Assembly (NCBI RefSeq): GCF_002157685.2
Contig: NZ_AP026738.1
Coordinates: 1,550,001-1,614,000, forward strand
DNA from: Comamonas thiooxydans
GTDB lineage: Bacteria > Pseudomonadota > Gammaproteobacteria > Burkholderiales > Burkholderiaceae_C
Direction of reading: 5' to 3'
Length of the DNA stretch: 64,000 bases
Part shown: positions 43,755 to 52,560 of the stretch, piece after piece
Layout of the letters: the number at the start of each line of letters is the position of its first letter
Position numbering within the stretch: position 1 is the stretch's first letter
The notes under the pieces: generated by a model
Databases searched by the model: none
What the model saw: only the letters and a program-made list of their open reading frames with translations
Told to the model about the DNA's origin: nothing
Made by a program: the position numbers and the translations under genes

Positions 43755-45941
43755 TCAGCCGGTCAGTGCGCCGAGGATGGAGGCCGAAAAATCGGCCTGA
43801 CCACCTCGGCGATCGTCTCTTGCCCAGGCCAGCAGGCGGTCCGCCGGCATGGGGCGCGCGTAGAAGTAGCCCTGAAGCTCATCGCATTGCATGTCGATCA
43901 GGATGTCCCGCTGACCCGCAGTTTCCACACCCTCGGCCACCACGCGCAGGCCCAGGGCATGGGCCAGGCGCACGACGGCATGGACCACGGCACGGGCATC
44001 TTCCTCGGTTTCCAGGTCGCGGATGAAGCTGCGGTCGATCTTCAGTTGCTGCGCGGGCAACTGACGCAGATAGTTGAGGCTGGAGTAGCCGGTGCCAAAG
44101 TCGTCGATCGAGAGAAAGATGCCGATGTCGCGCAATTCCTCGATTGCGCGCTGCGTGGCCTGGGTGTCTTCCATGGCCACGGATTCGGTGATCTCGCAGA
44201 GCAGCTGGCTGGCCTGTACGTCGTGGCGCAGCAGCGTCTGGGTGATGCGATCTGCCAGGCCGCTTTCGCGCAGCTGGTGCACGGAAAGATTGATCGCCAC
44301 CCGCATCTGCAGTCCCATATCGCGCCACAGGGCCAGCTGGCGGCAGGCTTCTTCGATCACCCAGTTGCCCAGGCTGTTGATGATGCCGAAGCGCTCGGCC
44401 AGGGGAATGAAGATGTCCGGGGCAATCATGCCGCGTTCAGGGTGAGCCCAGCGCAGCAGCGCCTCGACTCCGATGATGTTGCCGCGCTCGCTGTCGATCT
44501 TGGGCTGGTAATGCAACTCCATCTGACCGCGCTGAATGGCGTGGCGCAGGTCGTTTTGCAGCTCCAGCTGCTCGGATGCATCGCTGCCCATATGCGGCTC
44601 GAACACTGCAAAACCGTTGCCGCCATTGCGTTTGGCTGCGTACATGGCGGCGTCGGCGTTGGCGATCAGGTGATCGCGGTCACCATGGTCGGGAAAGGCC
44701 ACGATGCCGATGGAGCAGGTGATCTGCAGCTCCTTGTTGCCTAGGCGAAAGGGCTGACTAAGCGCCTTGAGAATGCGATTGGCCACCGCCATGCAGGCGG
44801 CCACGTCCTGGGTGTCCTCCAGCAGCACCAGGAACTCATCCCCGCCCACGCGGGCCACGGTATCGCTGCTGCGGGCTTCCGCCATGAGGCGCTCGGCCGC
44901 GCTGACGAGGATCTGGTCGCCTGCCGCATGACCGAAGGAGTCGTTGATGGGCTTGAAGCCGTCCAGATCCACGAACAGAATGCCCAGCCTCTCCTTGATG
45001 CGCGAGCGGTTGGCGCGCTCCAGGCGCAGCAGGGCATGGATGAGGCGGTCTTCGAACAGCAGCCGGTTGGGCAGATTGGTCAGCGGATCGGCAAAGGCGC
45101 GCTGGCGCAGCTCGGTATTGGCCAGCTGCAGCTTGGCATTGGTTTCCTGCAGCGATTGATTGAGCTTGAAGGCTGTGCTTTGCAGGCGCGCATCGAGCAA
45201 GGTGCTGAACATCGCCGCAATCAGCAGCATGACCGTGGTGATGATGATGATGGTGGTGAGCTCGGGGCCGCTCAGGGCTTCCGCACTCAGGCAGACCGAG
45301 CCGCTGGCAAAGCTGGCTGCCGACATCCCGGTGTAGTGCATGCCACAGATTGCAAAGCCCATGACCAGTGCCGCCAATGTCTGGAACAGCCACAGCCGCT
45401 TGCCGGAGAGCGAAAACAGCGCGCGAAACAGAGTCAGCGCCGTGGCCGAGGCCAGTACTGCGATCAGAGCGGAGGCCGCCACCAGTGGCCAGTCCCAGGC
45501 AATCGGGATGGACATCTCGATGGCCAGCATGCCCAGGTAGTGCATGGCGCAGATGCCGCCGCCCATGAGCAGTGAGGCGCCCAGAAAATGAGGCCAGCGG
45601 TATTCGACCCTGGTTGCCACTCCAAAGGCCAATGCCGATGCCGCGACTGCCGCGACCCAGGATGCCAGCGTCAGAGCACCGCTGTAGCCCAGGGTGATGG
45701 GCAGCTCGAACGCCTGCATGCCGATGAAGTGCATGGCCCAGACCCCCGTGCCCATCACCATGGCGCCGATTGCCCACCAGATGCGTCCGATTCTGCCCGA
45801 GGCCATGCGCATGCGACGGGCCAGACCCAGCGTCACAAAAGAGGCAAATACCGCGATGACGATGGAGACACACACCATCATCGTGCTGTAACTTGATGTC
45901 ATGACGGTGGTGGCGATGGGGGGGGAAAGATCAGTGAACAT
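43755..45941 (-). CDS. MHYT-GGDEF-EAL cyclic-di-GMP signalling protein
   Basis: About 728 residues. The N-terminal membrane part is an MHYT sensor with three AMH(F/Y)xGM repeats and a CGMHYTGM. A GGDEF domain with an intact VGGDEF follows (about 280-445), then an EAL domain with intact EALLRW, DDFGTGYSSL and KIDRSF stretches (about 455-710). MHYT domains are proposed to sense diatomic gases. Either activity is possible, since both active-site signatures look intact. The start is uncertain: 45941 is used, and a later ATG at 45902 is also possible. It is divergent from fumC. Confidence 0.93.
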   Translation of the reverse strand: MFTDLSPPIATTVMTSSYSTMMVCVSIVIAVFASFVTLGLARRMRMASGRIGRIWWAIGAMVMGTGVWAMHFIGMQAFELPITLGYSGALTLASWVAAVAASALAFGVATRVEYRWPHFLGASLLMGGGICAMHYLGMLAIEMSIPIAWDWPLVAASALIAVLASATALTLFRALFSLSGKRLWLFQTLAALVMGFAICGMHYTGMSAASFASGSVCLSAEALSGPELTTIIIITTVMLLIAAMFSTLLDARLQSTAFKLNQSLQETNAKLQLANTELRQRAFADPLTNLPNRLLFEDRLIHALLRLERANRSRIKERLGILFVDLDGFKPINDSFGHAAGDQILVSAAERLMAEARSSDTVARVGGDEFLVLLEDTQDVAACMAVANRILKALSQPFRLGNKELQITCSIGIVAFPDHGDRDHLIANADAAMYAAKRNGGNGFAVFEPHMGSDASEQLELQNDLRHAIQRGQMELHYQPKIDSERGNIIGVEALLRWAHPERGMIAPDIFIPLAERFGIINSLGNWVIEEACRQLALWRDMGLQMRVAINLSVHQLRESGLADRITQTLLRHDVQASQLLCEITESVAMEDTQATQRAIEELRDIGIFLSIDDFGTGYSSLNYLRQLPAQQLKIDRSFIRDLETEEDARAVVHAVVRLAHALGLRVVAEGVETAGQRDILIDMQCDELQGYFYARPMPADRLLAWARDDRRGGQADFSASILGALTG

Positions 45942-46186
45942 TGATGTGGCGGGCCAGCACGGCCGGTCGGATTCTTTGTCCGACAATGATTTAATGTAAC
46001 TATGTATTTCTGGCCTTGCCGGCGCAGGGGTGTTGCCTCGATTGTGCTTGCCGCCTGCCGGGCTGAGCTAGCATGGGCCGGTTGTGGGAGTGGCCTGCCT
46101 GGCGGTGGGTCGACTTCCGTTTGCGGCCAACGGCAGCCAGATTTCTCCAGCCAGCTGCGCCGAGTTGTATTGCAAGGAGCGATTCC

Positions 46187-47578
46187 ATGACAGTCACCCG
46201 CCAGGAAAAAGACACTTTTGGCCTGATCGATGTACCCGCCAACAAGCTCTGGGGCGCGCAGACGCAGCGCTCGCTGCAGAATTTTGACATCAGCGGCGAG
46301 CAGCAACCGCGTGAAATCATTGCTGCGCTGGCGCAGGTCAAAAAGGCCTCCGCCAGCGTCAACCAGGCGCTGGGTCTGCTGGACGAGAAAAAATCCAGAG
46401 CCATCAACGCGGCCGCCGATGAGGTGCTCGCGGGCAAGCACCCCGATGAGTTCCCCCTGGTGGTCTGGCAGACAGGTTCCGGCACGCAGACCAATATGAA
46501 CGTCAACGAGGTGCTGGCCAACCGGGCCAGCGAGCTGATGGGTGGCGAGCGCGGTGAAGCCCGTCTGGTGCACCCGAATGACGATGTGAACAAGAGCCAG
46601 TCCAGCAACGATGTCTATCCCACGGCCATGCATGTGGCGGCGGTGACGGCCATCGAGCACAAGCTGCTGCCCGCCATCGCCAAGCTGCGTGTCACGCTGC
46701 TGGCCAAGAGCGAAGCCTTTGCCGACATCGTCAAGATCGGCCGCACGCATTTGCAGGATGCCACGCCGCTGACGCTGGGTCAGGAAATATCCGGCTGGGT
46801 GGCCCAGCTGGCCCATGGCGAAGCCCATGTGCGGGCTGCATTGCCGCATCTGTATGAGCTGGCCCTGGGGGGGACGGCCGTGGGTACGGGGCTGAATGCC
46901 CCCAAGGGCTACGCCGAAGGCGTGGCGGCGGAACTGGCCAGACTGACGGGCTCCCCGTTTGTCACCTCGCCCAACAAGTTCGAGTCTCTGGCGAGCTGCG
47001 ACGGCTTGGTTTATGCACATGGCGCTCTCAAGACGCTGGCTGCAAGCCTGATGAAAATCGCCAACGATGTGCGCTGGCTGGCATCCGGGCCGCGCAGCGG
47101 CCTGGGCGAGATCTCGATCCCCGAGAACGAGCCGGGTTCGTCCATCATGCCGGGCAAGGTCAATCCCACGCAGTCCGAAGCCGTGACCATGCTTTGCGCC
47201 CAGGTGTTCGGCAACGATGTGGCCATCAATTTCGGCGGAGCCTCGGGCAACTTCGAGCTCAATGTGTTCCGCCCCATGGTGGCGCACAACTTCCTGCAAA
47301 GCGTGCGCCTGCTGGCCGACGGCATGGTCAGTTTCAACGATCACTGCGCCGTGGGCATAGAGCCCAACCGCGCGCGCATCGACGAGCTGGTAGGTCGTTC
47401 GCTGATGCTGGTGACGGCGCTCAACACGCATATCGGTTACGACAAGGCCGCCTATATCGCCAAGAAGGCGCACAAGGAAGGCAGCAGCCTGCGAGACGCG
47501 GCCATTGCCAGCGGCCATGTGACGGCCGAGCAGTTTGACCAGTGGGTCGTGCCCGAGCAGATGGTCGGCAATCTCTGA
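46187..47578 (+). CDS. fumC: Class II fumarate hydratase
   Basis: A 463-residue fumarase of the aspartase/fumarase superfamily with [39 protein letters not shown] and the signature [13 protein letters not shown]. It is iron-free and oxygen-stable, unlike the class I enzyme encoded nearby. The ATG at 46187 has AAGGAG nine bases ahead. A terminator follows. Confidence 0.96.
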   Translation: MTVTRQEKDTFGLIDVPANKLWGAQTQRSLQNFDISGEQQPREIIAALAQVKKASASVNQALGLLDEKKSRAINAAADEVLAGKHPDEFPLVVWQTGSGTQTNMNVNEVLANRASELMGGERGEARLVHPNDDVNKSQSSNDVYPTAMHVAAVTAIEHKLLPAIAKLRVTLLAKSEAFADIVKIGRTHLQDATPLTLGQEISGWVAQLAHGEAHVRAALPHLYELALGGTAVGTGLNAPKGYAEGVAAELARLTGSPFVTSPNKFESLASCDGLVYAHGALKTLAASLMKIANDVRWLASGPRSGLGEISIPENEPGSSIMPGKVNPTQSEAVTMLCAQVFGNDVAINFGGASGNFELNVFRPMVAHNFLQSVRLLADGMVSFNDHCAVGIEPNRARIDELVGRSLMLVTALNTHIGYDKAAYIAKKAHKEGSSLRDAAIASGHVTAEQFDQWVVPEQMVGNL

Positions 47579-47603
47579 AGATTGGTGAGCGCTGACCGTT
47601 GTT

Positions 47604-47632
47604 GAAAAAGAGCCCGCAAGTCGGGCTCTTTT
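47604..47632 (+). terminator. Terminator after fumC
   Basis: AAGAGCCCG / CGGGCTCTT stem with a short loop, followed by TTTCTTTT, 27 bases after the stop. Confidence 0.85.
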
Positions 47633-47683
47633 CTTTTGCCATGCGTCTGCCCACAATGGCTGATCTCAATCAAGGGAGTCGGC

Positions 47684-48328
47684 ATGAGCGCACAGCAGCA
47701 TCTGGAGCAGGTATCGCTTTCCGATCTGCGCCCTACGCAGATGACGGTGGGCGCGGCGGAGGTGGCGCTCAAGCGCGCCGAGTGGGCCAGGCTCAAACCC
47801 AAGGCGCGGGGCAAGCTGCTGCTCAGCCACTGGTTTCCGGCGGTCAAAGGCCCCAAGGGGCTGCACTACATCGTCGACCACCACCATCTGGGGCAAGCGT
47901 TGTGGCAGGAGCAGGTGACATCGGTCTGGGTCATGCAGCTGGCGGACTTCAGCGCCATGGAGATGGGTATGTTCTGGCGGCTCATGGAGTTTCACCAGTG
48001 GGCCCATCCGTACAACGACAAGGGCGAGCGCTGCGAGTTCTCGGCCATTCCCAAGCAGCTTGAGCGACTCAAGGACGACCCCTATCGCAGCCTGGCCGGA
48101 GAGGTGCGCAAGGCTGGTGGTTATGCCAAGGAGGCCGCACCCTATACCGAATTTCTCTGGGCCGATTTCTTTCGCCCGCTGTTTCGCAAAAGCGATCTGC
48201 GCAGCAGCGGCGGGCAAGGCCTGCCGGAATCGCTGGTGACCGAGGCTGTGGCACTGGCGCGCAACCCCAAGGCGCAGTTCTTGCCCGGCTGGTCAGGTGT
48301 GACCAGCAATCTGCACAAGCCTTTATGA
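47684..48328 (+). CDS. ParB-like nuclease superfamily protein
   Basis: A 214-residue protein resembling the ParBc_2/putative ParB-like family: QVSLSDLRPTQMTVGAAEVALKR, then HYIVDHHHLGQAL and a longer helical part. It is not a chromosome-partition ParB, as no helix-turn-helix or ParA partner is present. The ATG at 47684 has GGGAG upstream. Its stop overlaps the start of the SulP gene by four bases (ATGA), so the two are coupled. Its function is unknown. Confidence 0.75.
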   Translation: MSAQQHLEQVSLSDLRPTQMTVGAAEVALKRAEWARLKPKARGKLLLSHWFPAVKGPKGLHYIVDHHHLGQALWQEQVTSVWVMQLADFSAMEMGMFWRLMEFHQWAHPYNDKGERCEFSAIPKQLERLKDDPYRSLAGEVRKAGGYAKEAAPYTEFLWADFFRPLFRKSDLRSSGGQGLPESLVTEAVALARNPKAQFLPGWSGVTSNLHKPL

Positions 48329-49992
48329 CTGCGCGCTGGATGCCTGCCGGCGCGGACTGGATTGCGGGCCTGTCTATCGCGGGGCTGCTGCTGCCCGAGG
48401 CCGTGGCCTATTCTGGCATTGCCGGTGCGCCGCCCCAGGCCGGGGTGATTGCGCTGTTTGCGGGCTTGCTGGTCTATGGGCTGCTCGGTACCAGCCGCTT
48501 TGCGATTGTGTCGTCGACCTCATCCTCAGCGGCTGTGCTGCTGGCGGCCACGGGCTCGGTGCTGCATGTCTCGGCCGATCATCGCGCGCTCATGGGTGTG
48601 GCCATGGTGCTGGTGGCTGGGGTGATGTTTGTGCTGGCGGGCCTGCTGCGGCTGGGCGGCATCTCGCAATTCATTGCCAAGCCCGTGCTGCGCGGCTTTG
48701 CCATTGGTCTGGCGCTGACCATTGTGGTCAAGCAACTGCCACTGGCTGTGGGCGTGCATCCCGCGCATAGCGACTTTCTGCATTTCAGCTTGGACTTGAT
48801 CGCGCTGCTACCGCGCTGGAACTGGTATGGCCTGACCATGCTGCTTGTGGCCTTGCTGGCGCTGCGCCTTCTGGCGCGGTGGAAGGCCGTGCCCGGTGCT
48901 TTGCTGGTGATTGCGGCGGGCATTGCGCTGGATGCACTGGGCTTTTGCAGGAGCTGGGGCATAGCGCCTGTGGGTTCGCTGCAACTGGGTGCTGCGCATC
49001 TGGCCCTGCCTGAGCTGGACTGGGCCGACTGGCTGCGCGTGGGGCAACTGGCTGTGGCGCTGGCCCTGATTCTGTATGCCGAGTCATACAGCTCCATCCG
49101 CTCGCTGGCGCTGCGCCATGGCGATGGGGTGAACAGCAACCGCGATCTGCTGGCGCTGGGCGGCGCCAATATGGCCTCGGCCCTGTTTCAGGGCCTGCCT
49201 GTGGGTGCGGGGTTTTCGGCCAGCTCGGCCAATGAGGTGGCTGGCGCGCAGACCAAGGCTGCAGGCCTGATTTCCTGCGCCGTGGTGGCCGTGCTGGTGT
49301 GGCAGTTGCTGCCCTGGATGGAGCGAATCCCTGAGCCCTTGCTGGCCGCCATCGTCATTCATGCGGTGGCGCATTCGCTCAACTGGCGCACGCTGCAGCC
49401 TTATTTCATCTGGCAGCGTGATCGCGCCGTGGCGCTCACAGCTTTTGCTGCCGTGATTGTGCTGGGTGTGCTTGACGGCCTGCTGCTGGCTATGGTGGTC
49501 AGCATTGTGATGCTGCTCAAGCGCATGGCCCAGTCCCATGTCAGCGAGCTGGGGCGGCTGGTGGGCAGCCATGATTTTGTGGACCGCCAGCGCCACCCAG
49601 AAGCGCAGCCTGTGCCGGGTCTGCTGATTCTGCGGCCCGAGGAAAGCCTGTTCTTTGGCAATGCCGAGGCCGTGATGAGCGATATCCGCGCGCGCGTGGC
49701 GCAAGCAGCCGATGTGCATGCCGTGGTGCTGAGTCTGGAAGAAAGCCCTGATCTGGACAGCACCGGCATTGAGGCACTGGGCGAGCTGGCGCGTCAGCTG
49801 CAGCAAGCCGGGGTGCTGCTGCGGCTGGCTCGCGTCAAGGACAGTCTGCGCGAGCTGCTGCAGCGCGTGCAGATGCCGGGGCTCAACCCCGACTGCTATT
49901 CAGCCTGGAGCGTGGACGATGCCGTGCAGGCCTTGACCGCCGATTTTCACCAGGTGCCCGGTGGTGCCACGCAGCCTGCGTCTTCGATATAG
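48325..49992 (+). CDS. SulP family anion transporter
   Basis: A 555-residue membrane protein with the SulP start (DWIAGLSIAGLLLPEAVAYSGIAG), 11-14 predicted helices, and a C-terminal STAS domain (about 425-545, VVLSLEESPDLDSTGIEALGELARQL). SulP proteins carry sulfate, bicarbonate or dicarboxylates; the substrate cannot be told here. Its 3' end overlaps the convergent SMI1/KNR4 gene by 46 bases. Confidence 0.92.
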   Translation: MTARWMPAGADWIAGLSIAGLLLPEAVAYSGIAGAPPQAGVIALFAGLLVYGLLGTSRFAIVSSTSSSAAVLLAATGSVLHVSADHRALMGVAMVLVAGVMFVLAGLLRLGGISQFIAKPVLRGFAIGLALTIVVKQLPLAVGVHPAHSDFLHFSLDLIALLPRWNWYGLTMLLVALLALRLLARWKAVPGALLVIAAGIALDALGFCRSWGIAPVGSLQLGAAHLALPELDWADWLRVGQLAVALALILYAESYSSIRSLALRHGDGVNSNRDLLALGGANMASALFQGLPVGAGFSASSANEVAGAQTKAAGLISCAVVAVLVWQLLPWMERIPEPLLAAIVIHAVAHSLNWRTLQPYFIWQRDRAVALTAFAAVIVLGVLDGLLLAMVVSIVMLLKRMAQSHVSELGRLVGSHDFVDRQRHPEAQPVPGLLILRPEESLFFGNAEAVMSDIRARVAQAADVHAVVLSLEESPDLDSTGIEALGELARQLQQAGVLLRLARVKDSLRELLQRVQMPGLNPDCYSAWSVDDAVQALTADFHQVPGGATQPASSI

Positions 49993-50525
49993 ACATGCTT
50001 GCCTTGCTCCAGCTCGTCGGCCAGCAGCGCCAGCCAGGCCGAGAAGCTGGGTGCAAACACGCCCTTGGGGCCTGCCTCGTGGTCAAACTCGATGATCTGG
50101 CCCGCATGGCCACCAGCCGCTGGCGCAAGGTCCAGCATGGCACCATCGCCGCAGTTGTCGGTCAGGGGAATACGCAGTGCATCCCAGTACACGGGGCGCA
50201 GGGGGCCTTGCAGATAGTCAGGGCTGTAGTCCGGGCCAAGCCCCCAGCCCTCGCTCTTTTGCATGTCCGCATACATCTGCCAGACCTCCAGCATGCGCTG
50301 TGTGGACAGCAGCTCGCCAAAGTACAGCAGATAGGCCTCATTGGCCGCGCCGTTGTGCAGGGCCAGTGACTCACGCATATCGTCCGGCAGGCGCTGACCC
50401 AGGGCGTTTTCCAGCTCGGCAATTTCTGCCTCGCTGGCGCCATCGGCCAAGACCAGAGTGTCTTTGGGTGTGTTCTGGGCATACCAGGCGCCGATGCGCT
50501 GCCAGCTTTGGGCGATGGATGACAT
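49947..50525 (-). CDS. SMI1/KNR4 family protein
   Basis: A 192-residue soluble protein with the SMI1/KNR4 layout: ASEAEIAELENALGQRLPDDMRESLALHNGA near residues 30-60, WGLGPDYSPDYLQG, and a C-terminal FAPSFSAWLALLADELEQGKHVYIE. Such proteins act as immunity proteins in toxin systems or in unrelated roles. No toxin gene is adjacent. The overlap with the SulP gene is at its C-terminus. Confidence 0.85.
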   Translation of the reverse strand: MSSIAQSWQRIGAWYAQNTPKDTLVLADGASEAEIAELENALGQRLPDDMRESLALHNGAANEAYLLYFGELLSTQRMLEVWQMYADMQKSEGWGLGPDYSPDYLQGPLRPVYWDALRIPLTDNCGDGAMLDLAPAAGGHAGQIIEFDHEAGPKGVFAPSFSAWLALLADELEQGKHVYIEDAGCVAPPGTW

Positions 50526-50578
50526 GGTGCTCCTTGAATCTGTCTGCTACTGAATATATAGCTGTTTACGATTTTCCA

Positions 50579-51775
50579 TCAGGAGCTAGAGGCCGGTTTC
50601 ATCTTGAGCGCGCTGCGAAAGCCCAGCTGACCCACAACACAGGCAATCAGCAACACGGAAAAGGCCGACAGTGCAGGGCTGCTGCCCAGACTGGCTCCAA
50701 GCGTGCACAGGCCGCCTACGGCCATCTGGGAAAAGCCGTAGACCCCGGCGGCCGACCCCGTCAAATCGCTGTGTACCCCCAGAGCCTTGGAGAGTGCGGC
50801 GGGGCTGGTCATGCCGGATCCCAAGGTAAACAGCAGCATCAATGTCACGACAGCCGGCACGTTGAGCAGCTGCAGCAGCGTCAGTACTACCAGTGCAGCC
50901 GCGCAGCCCAGGCTCAGCATATTGCCGCCCAGTATCAGCCGCTCCAGTGGCCAGCGTTTGATGAGCTGGCGTGCCAGCGCATTGCCTGCTGCCATGCCGG
51001 CCATCAGCACCCCCAGGTAGATGCCGAGCTGCGCCTTGCTGGTGTGCAACTGCTCGATGAAGATGAACGGCGCTGCAGCAATAAAGGCGTACATGGATGT
51101 GGTGGCGCTACCGCCGCCTATGGCGAAGCCCAGAAACTGGGGGGAACCCAGCAAGGTTCGATAGTCATTGCGCACGGTGCGCCAGTTGAGCTTGCCGGTG
51201 GGGTGACCGGTCTCGGGAAGCAGGCGCCAGACTCCGATGGCTGTCAGCGCGCCCATGAGCGCCAGCACCGCAAAAATGATGCGCCAGCCAAACAGGGCAT
51301 CCAGCGCTGAGCCTATGGAGGGGGCGATGCCCGGGCCGATCATCATCATGAGATTGAGCAAGGCCAGACTGCCCACGGCGGTTTCGGGTGTCGCCGTGTC
51401 GCGGGCAATGGCGCGACCCAGTGCCAGGCCTGCGCAGCCGCCCAGAGCCTGAATCAGGCGCGCGCCAATCAGCATATTCGCGCTGGGGGCCAGAAAGGCC
51501 GCAAGGCTGGCGACGGTGTAGAGACACAGTCCGACCAGCAACAGAGGGCGGCGGCCCAGTGCATCCGACATGGGGCCGTAGATCAGCTGGCCCAGTGCCA
51601 GGCCGAGGATGTAGACGGTGATGGTCTGCTGCATCTGTCCGCTGCTGGCGCCGAAGTGGCGAGCCGCATCGGGCAGAGCCGGGATGAACATATGCATGGC
51701 CATGGTGCCGGCAATGGTGACCATGACCAGCAGCCAGAGCGGCGCTTTGCGTACAGGGGTGACGGGACTTTGCAT
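50579..51775 (-). CDS. Bcr/CflA family drug-resistance MFS transporter
   Basis: A 398-residue, 12-helix major facilitator. Signature text: IPALPDAARHFGASSGQMQQTITVYILGLALGQLIYGPMSDALGRRPLLLVGLCLY, and GGCAGLALGRAIARD. Members export antibiotics and other small molecules. The divergently acting regulator is not adjacent in that sense; the MarR gene upstream is on the same strand and 51 bases away, so they may form one transcript. Confidence 0.9.
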   Translation of the reverse strand: MQSPVTPVRKAPLWLLVMVTIAGTMAMHMFIPALPDAARHFGASSGQMQQTITVYILGLALGQLIYGPMSDALGRRPLLLVGLCLYTVASLAAFLAPSANMLIGARLIQALGGCAGLALGRAIARDTATPETAVGSLALLNLMMMIGPGIAPSIGSALDALFGWRIIFAVLALMGALTAIGVWRLLPETGHPTGKLNWRTVRNDYRTLLGSPQFLGFAIGGGSATTSMYAFIAAAPFIFIEQLHTSKAQLGIYLGVLMAGMAAGNALARQLIKRWPLERLILGGNMLSLGCAAALVVLTLLQLLNVPAVVTLMLLFTLGSGMTSPAALSKALGVHSDLTGSAAGVYGFSQMAVGGLCTLGASLGSSPALSAFSVLLIACVVGQLGFRSALKMKPASSS

Positions 51776-51826
51776 ACAAGTGAAATCCGGAACTAGCTGT
51801 GAGGTTCTGTTGCGTGTGGCGTCAGT

Positions 51827-52309
51827 TCAGCTTTCGGGCTGGGAGCCCTCGCTGGCGCTCGCTTCCAGTGCAGCCATCTTTTCCAGCATGGTTTCCAGTG
51901 CATCCAGTGTGGCATCCAGCAGATCGGGGGCCAGCTCCTGCATGACTTCGCTGCGGACATCCGCCACGATGGTCTTGACGGTCTCGACCTGAAGCAGTCC
52001 GGCCGTCGTGAGCTGTATGCGCTTGACGCGCCGATCGGCATCATCGATGCGTTCCACCCAGCCTTGGGCCTGAAGGCCGTCAATCAGTCGCACGATGGAA
52101 GAGCTGTCCAGCGCCAGCGCCTGGGCTAGGTCCTTTTGCCGCATGGCACCCGCGCTGCGCTCCAGATGGACCAGGGGAAGCCACAGCGCCTGCGTCAGAC
52201 CCAAGGGTGCCAGGACCTTATCCAGCGTGCGGCGCCATTGCTTGTTGACCTGCGCCATGACGAAGATGAGCTGGCGCTGACGACTGGACAGTGAGGCGGT
52301 GCTGGACAT
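51827..52309 (-). CDS. MarR family transcriptional regulator
   Basis: A 160-residue winged-helix regulator: LERSAGAMRQKDLAQALALDSSSIVRLIDGLQAQGWVERIDDADRRVKRIQLT (about 50-105). Such proteins usually repress an adjacent exporter gene, here the Bcr/CflA gene 51 bases downstream. The ATG at 52309 is preferred over an in-frame TTG 14 codons upstream. An AT-rich stretch at about 52318-52350 with AATAGTTGGTATTCAAATTA could hold its operator. Confidence 0.9.
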   Translation of the reverse strand: MSSTASLSSRQRQLIFVMAQVNKQWRRTLDKVLAPLGLTQALWLPLVHLERSAGAMRQKDLAQALALDSSSIVRLIDGLQAQGWVERIDDADRRVKRIQLTTAGLLQVETVKTIVADVRSEVMQELAPDLLDATLDALETMLEKMAALEASASEGSQPES

Positions 52310-52560
52310 TCCGAATGCATTTAAATAGTTGGTATTCAAATTATTGCGCAAACAGTATTTATCTTGTTAACAGGGTTTTAGGCAAGGATGCGATGGCCTG
52401 ACTGTCGTCAGACATGGCGCCTTGTCGAATGAGCAGTGCATCGTCCAAATGGAGTGCGGATTTGCCTGTGATGTGAACAGCTCCTGCTTGTTCAACAATT
52501 TCCTGATTGCTGACGGGAGCGCTGCGGCAAAACGACAAATCACCACAGGAGACAGACCCT

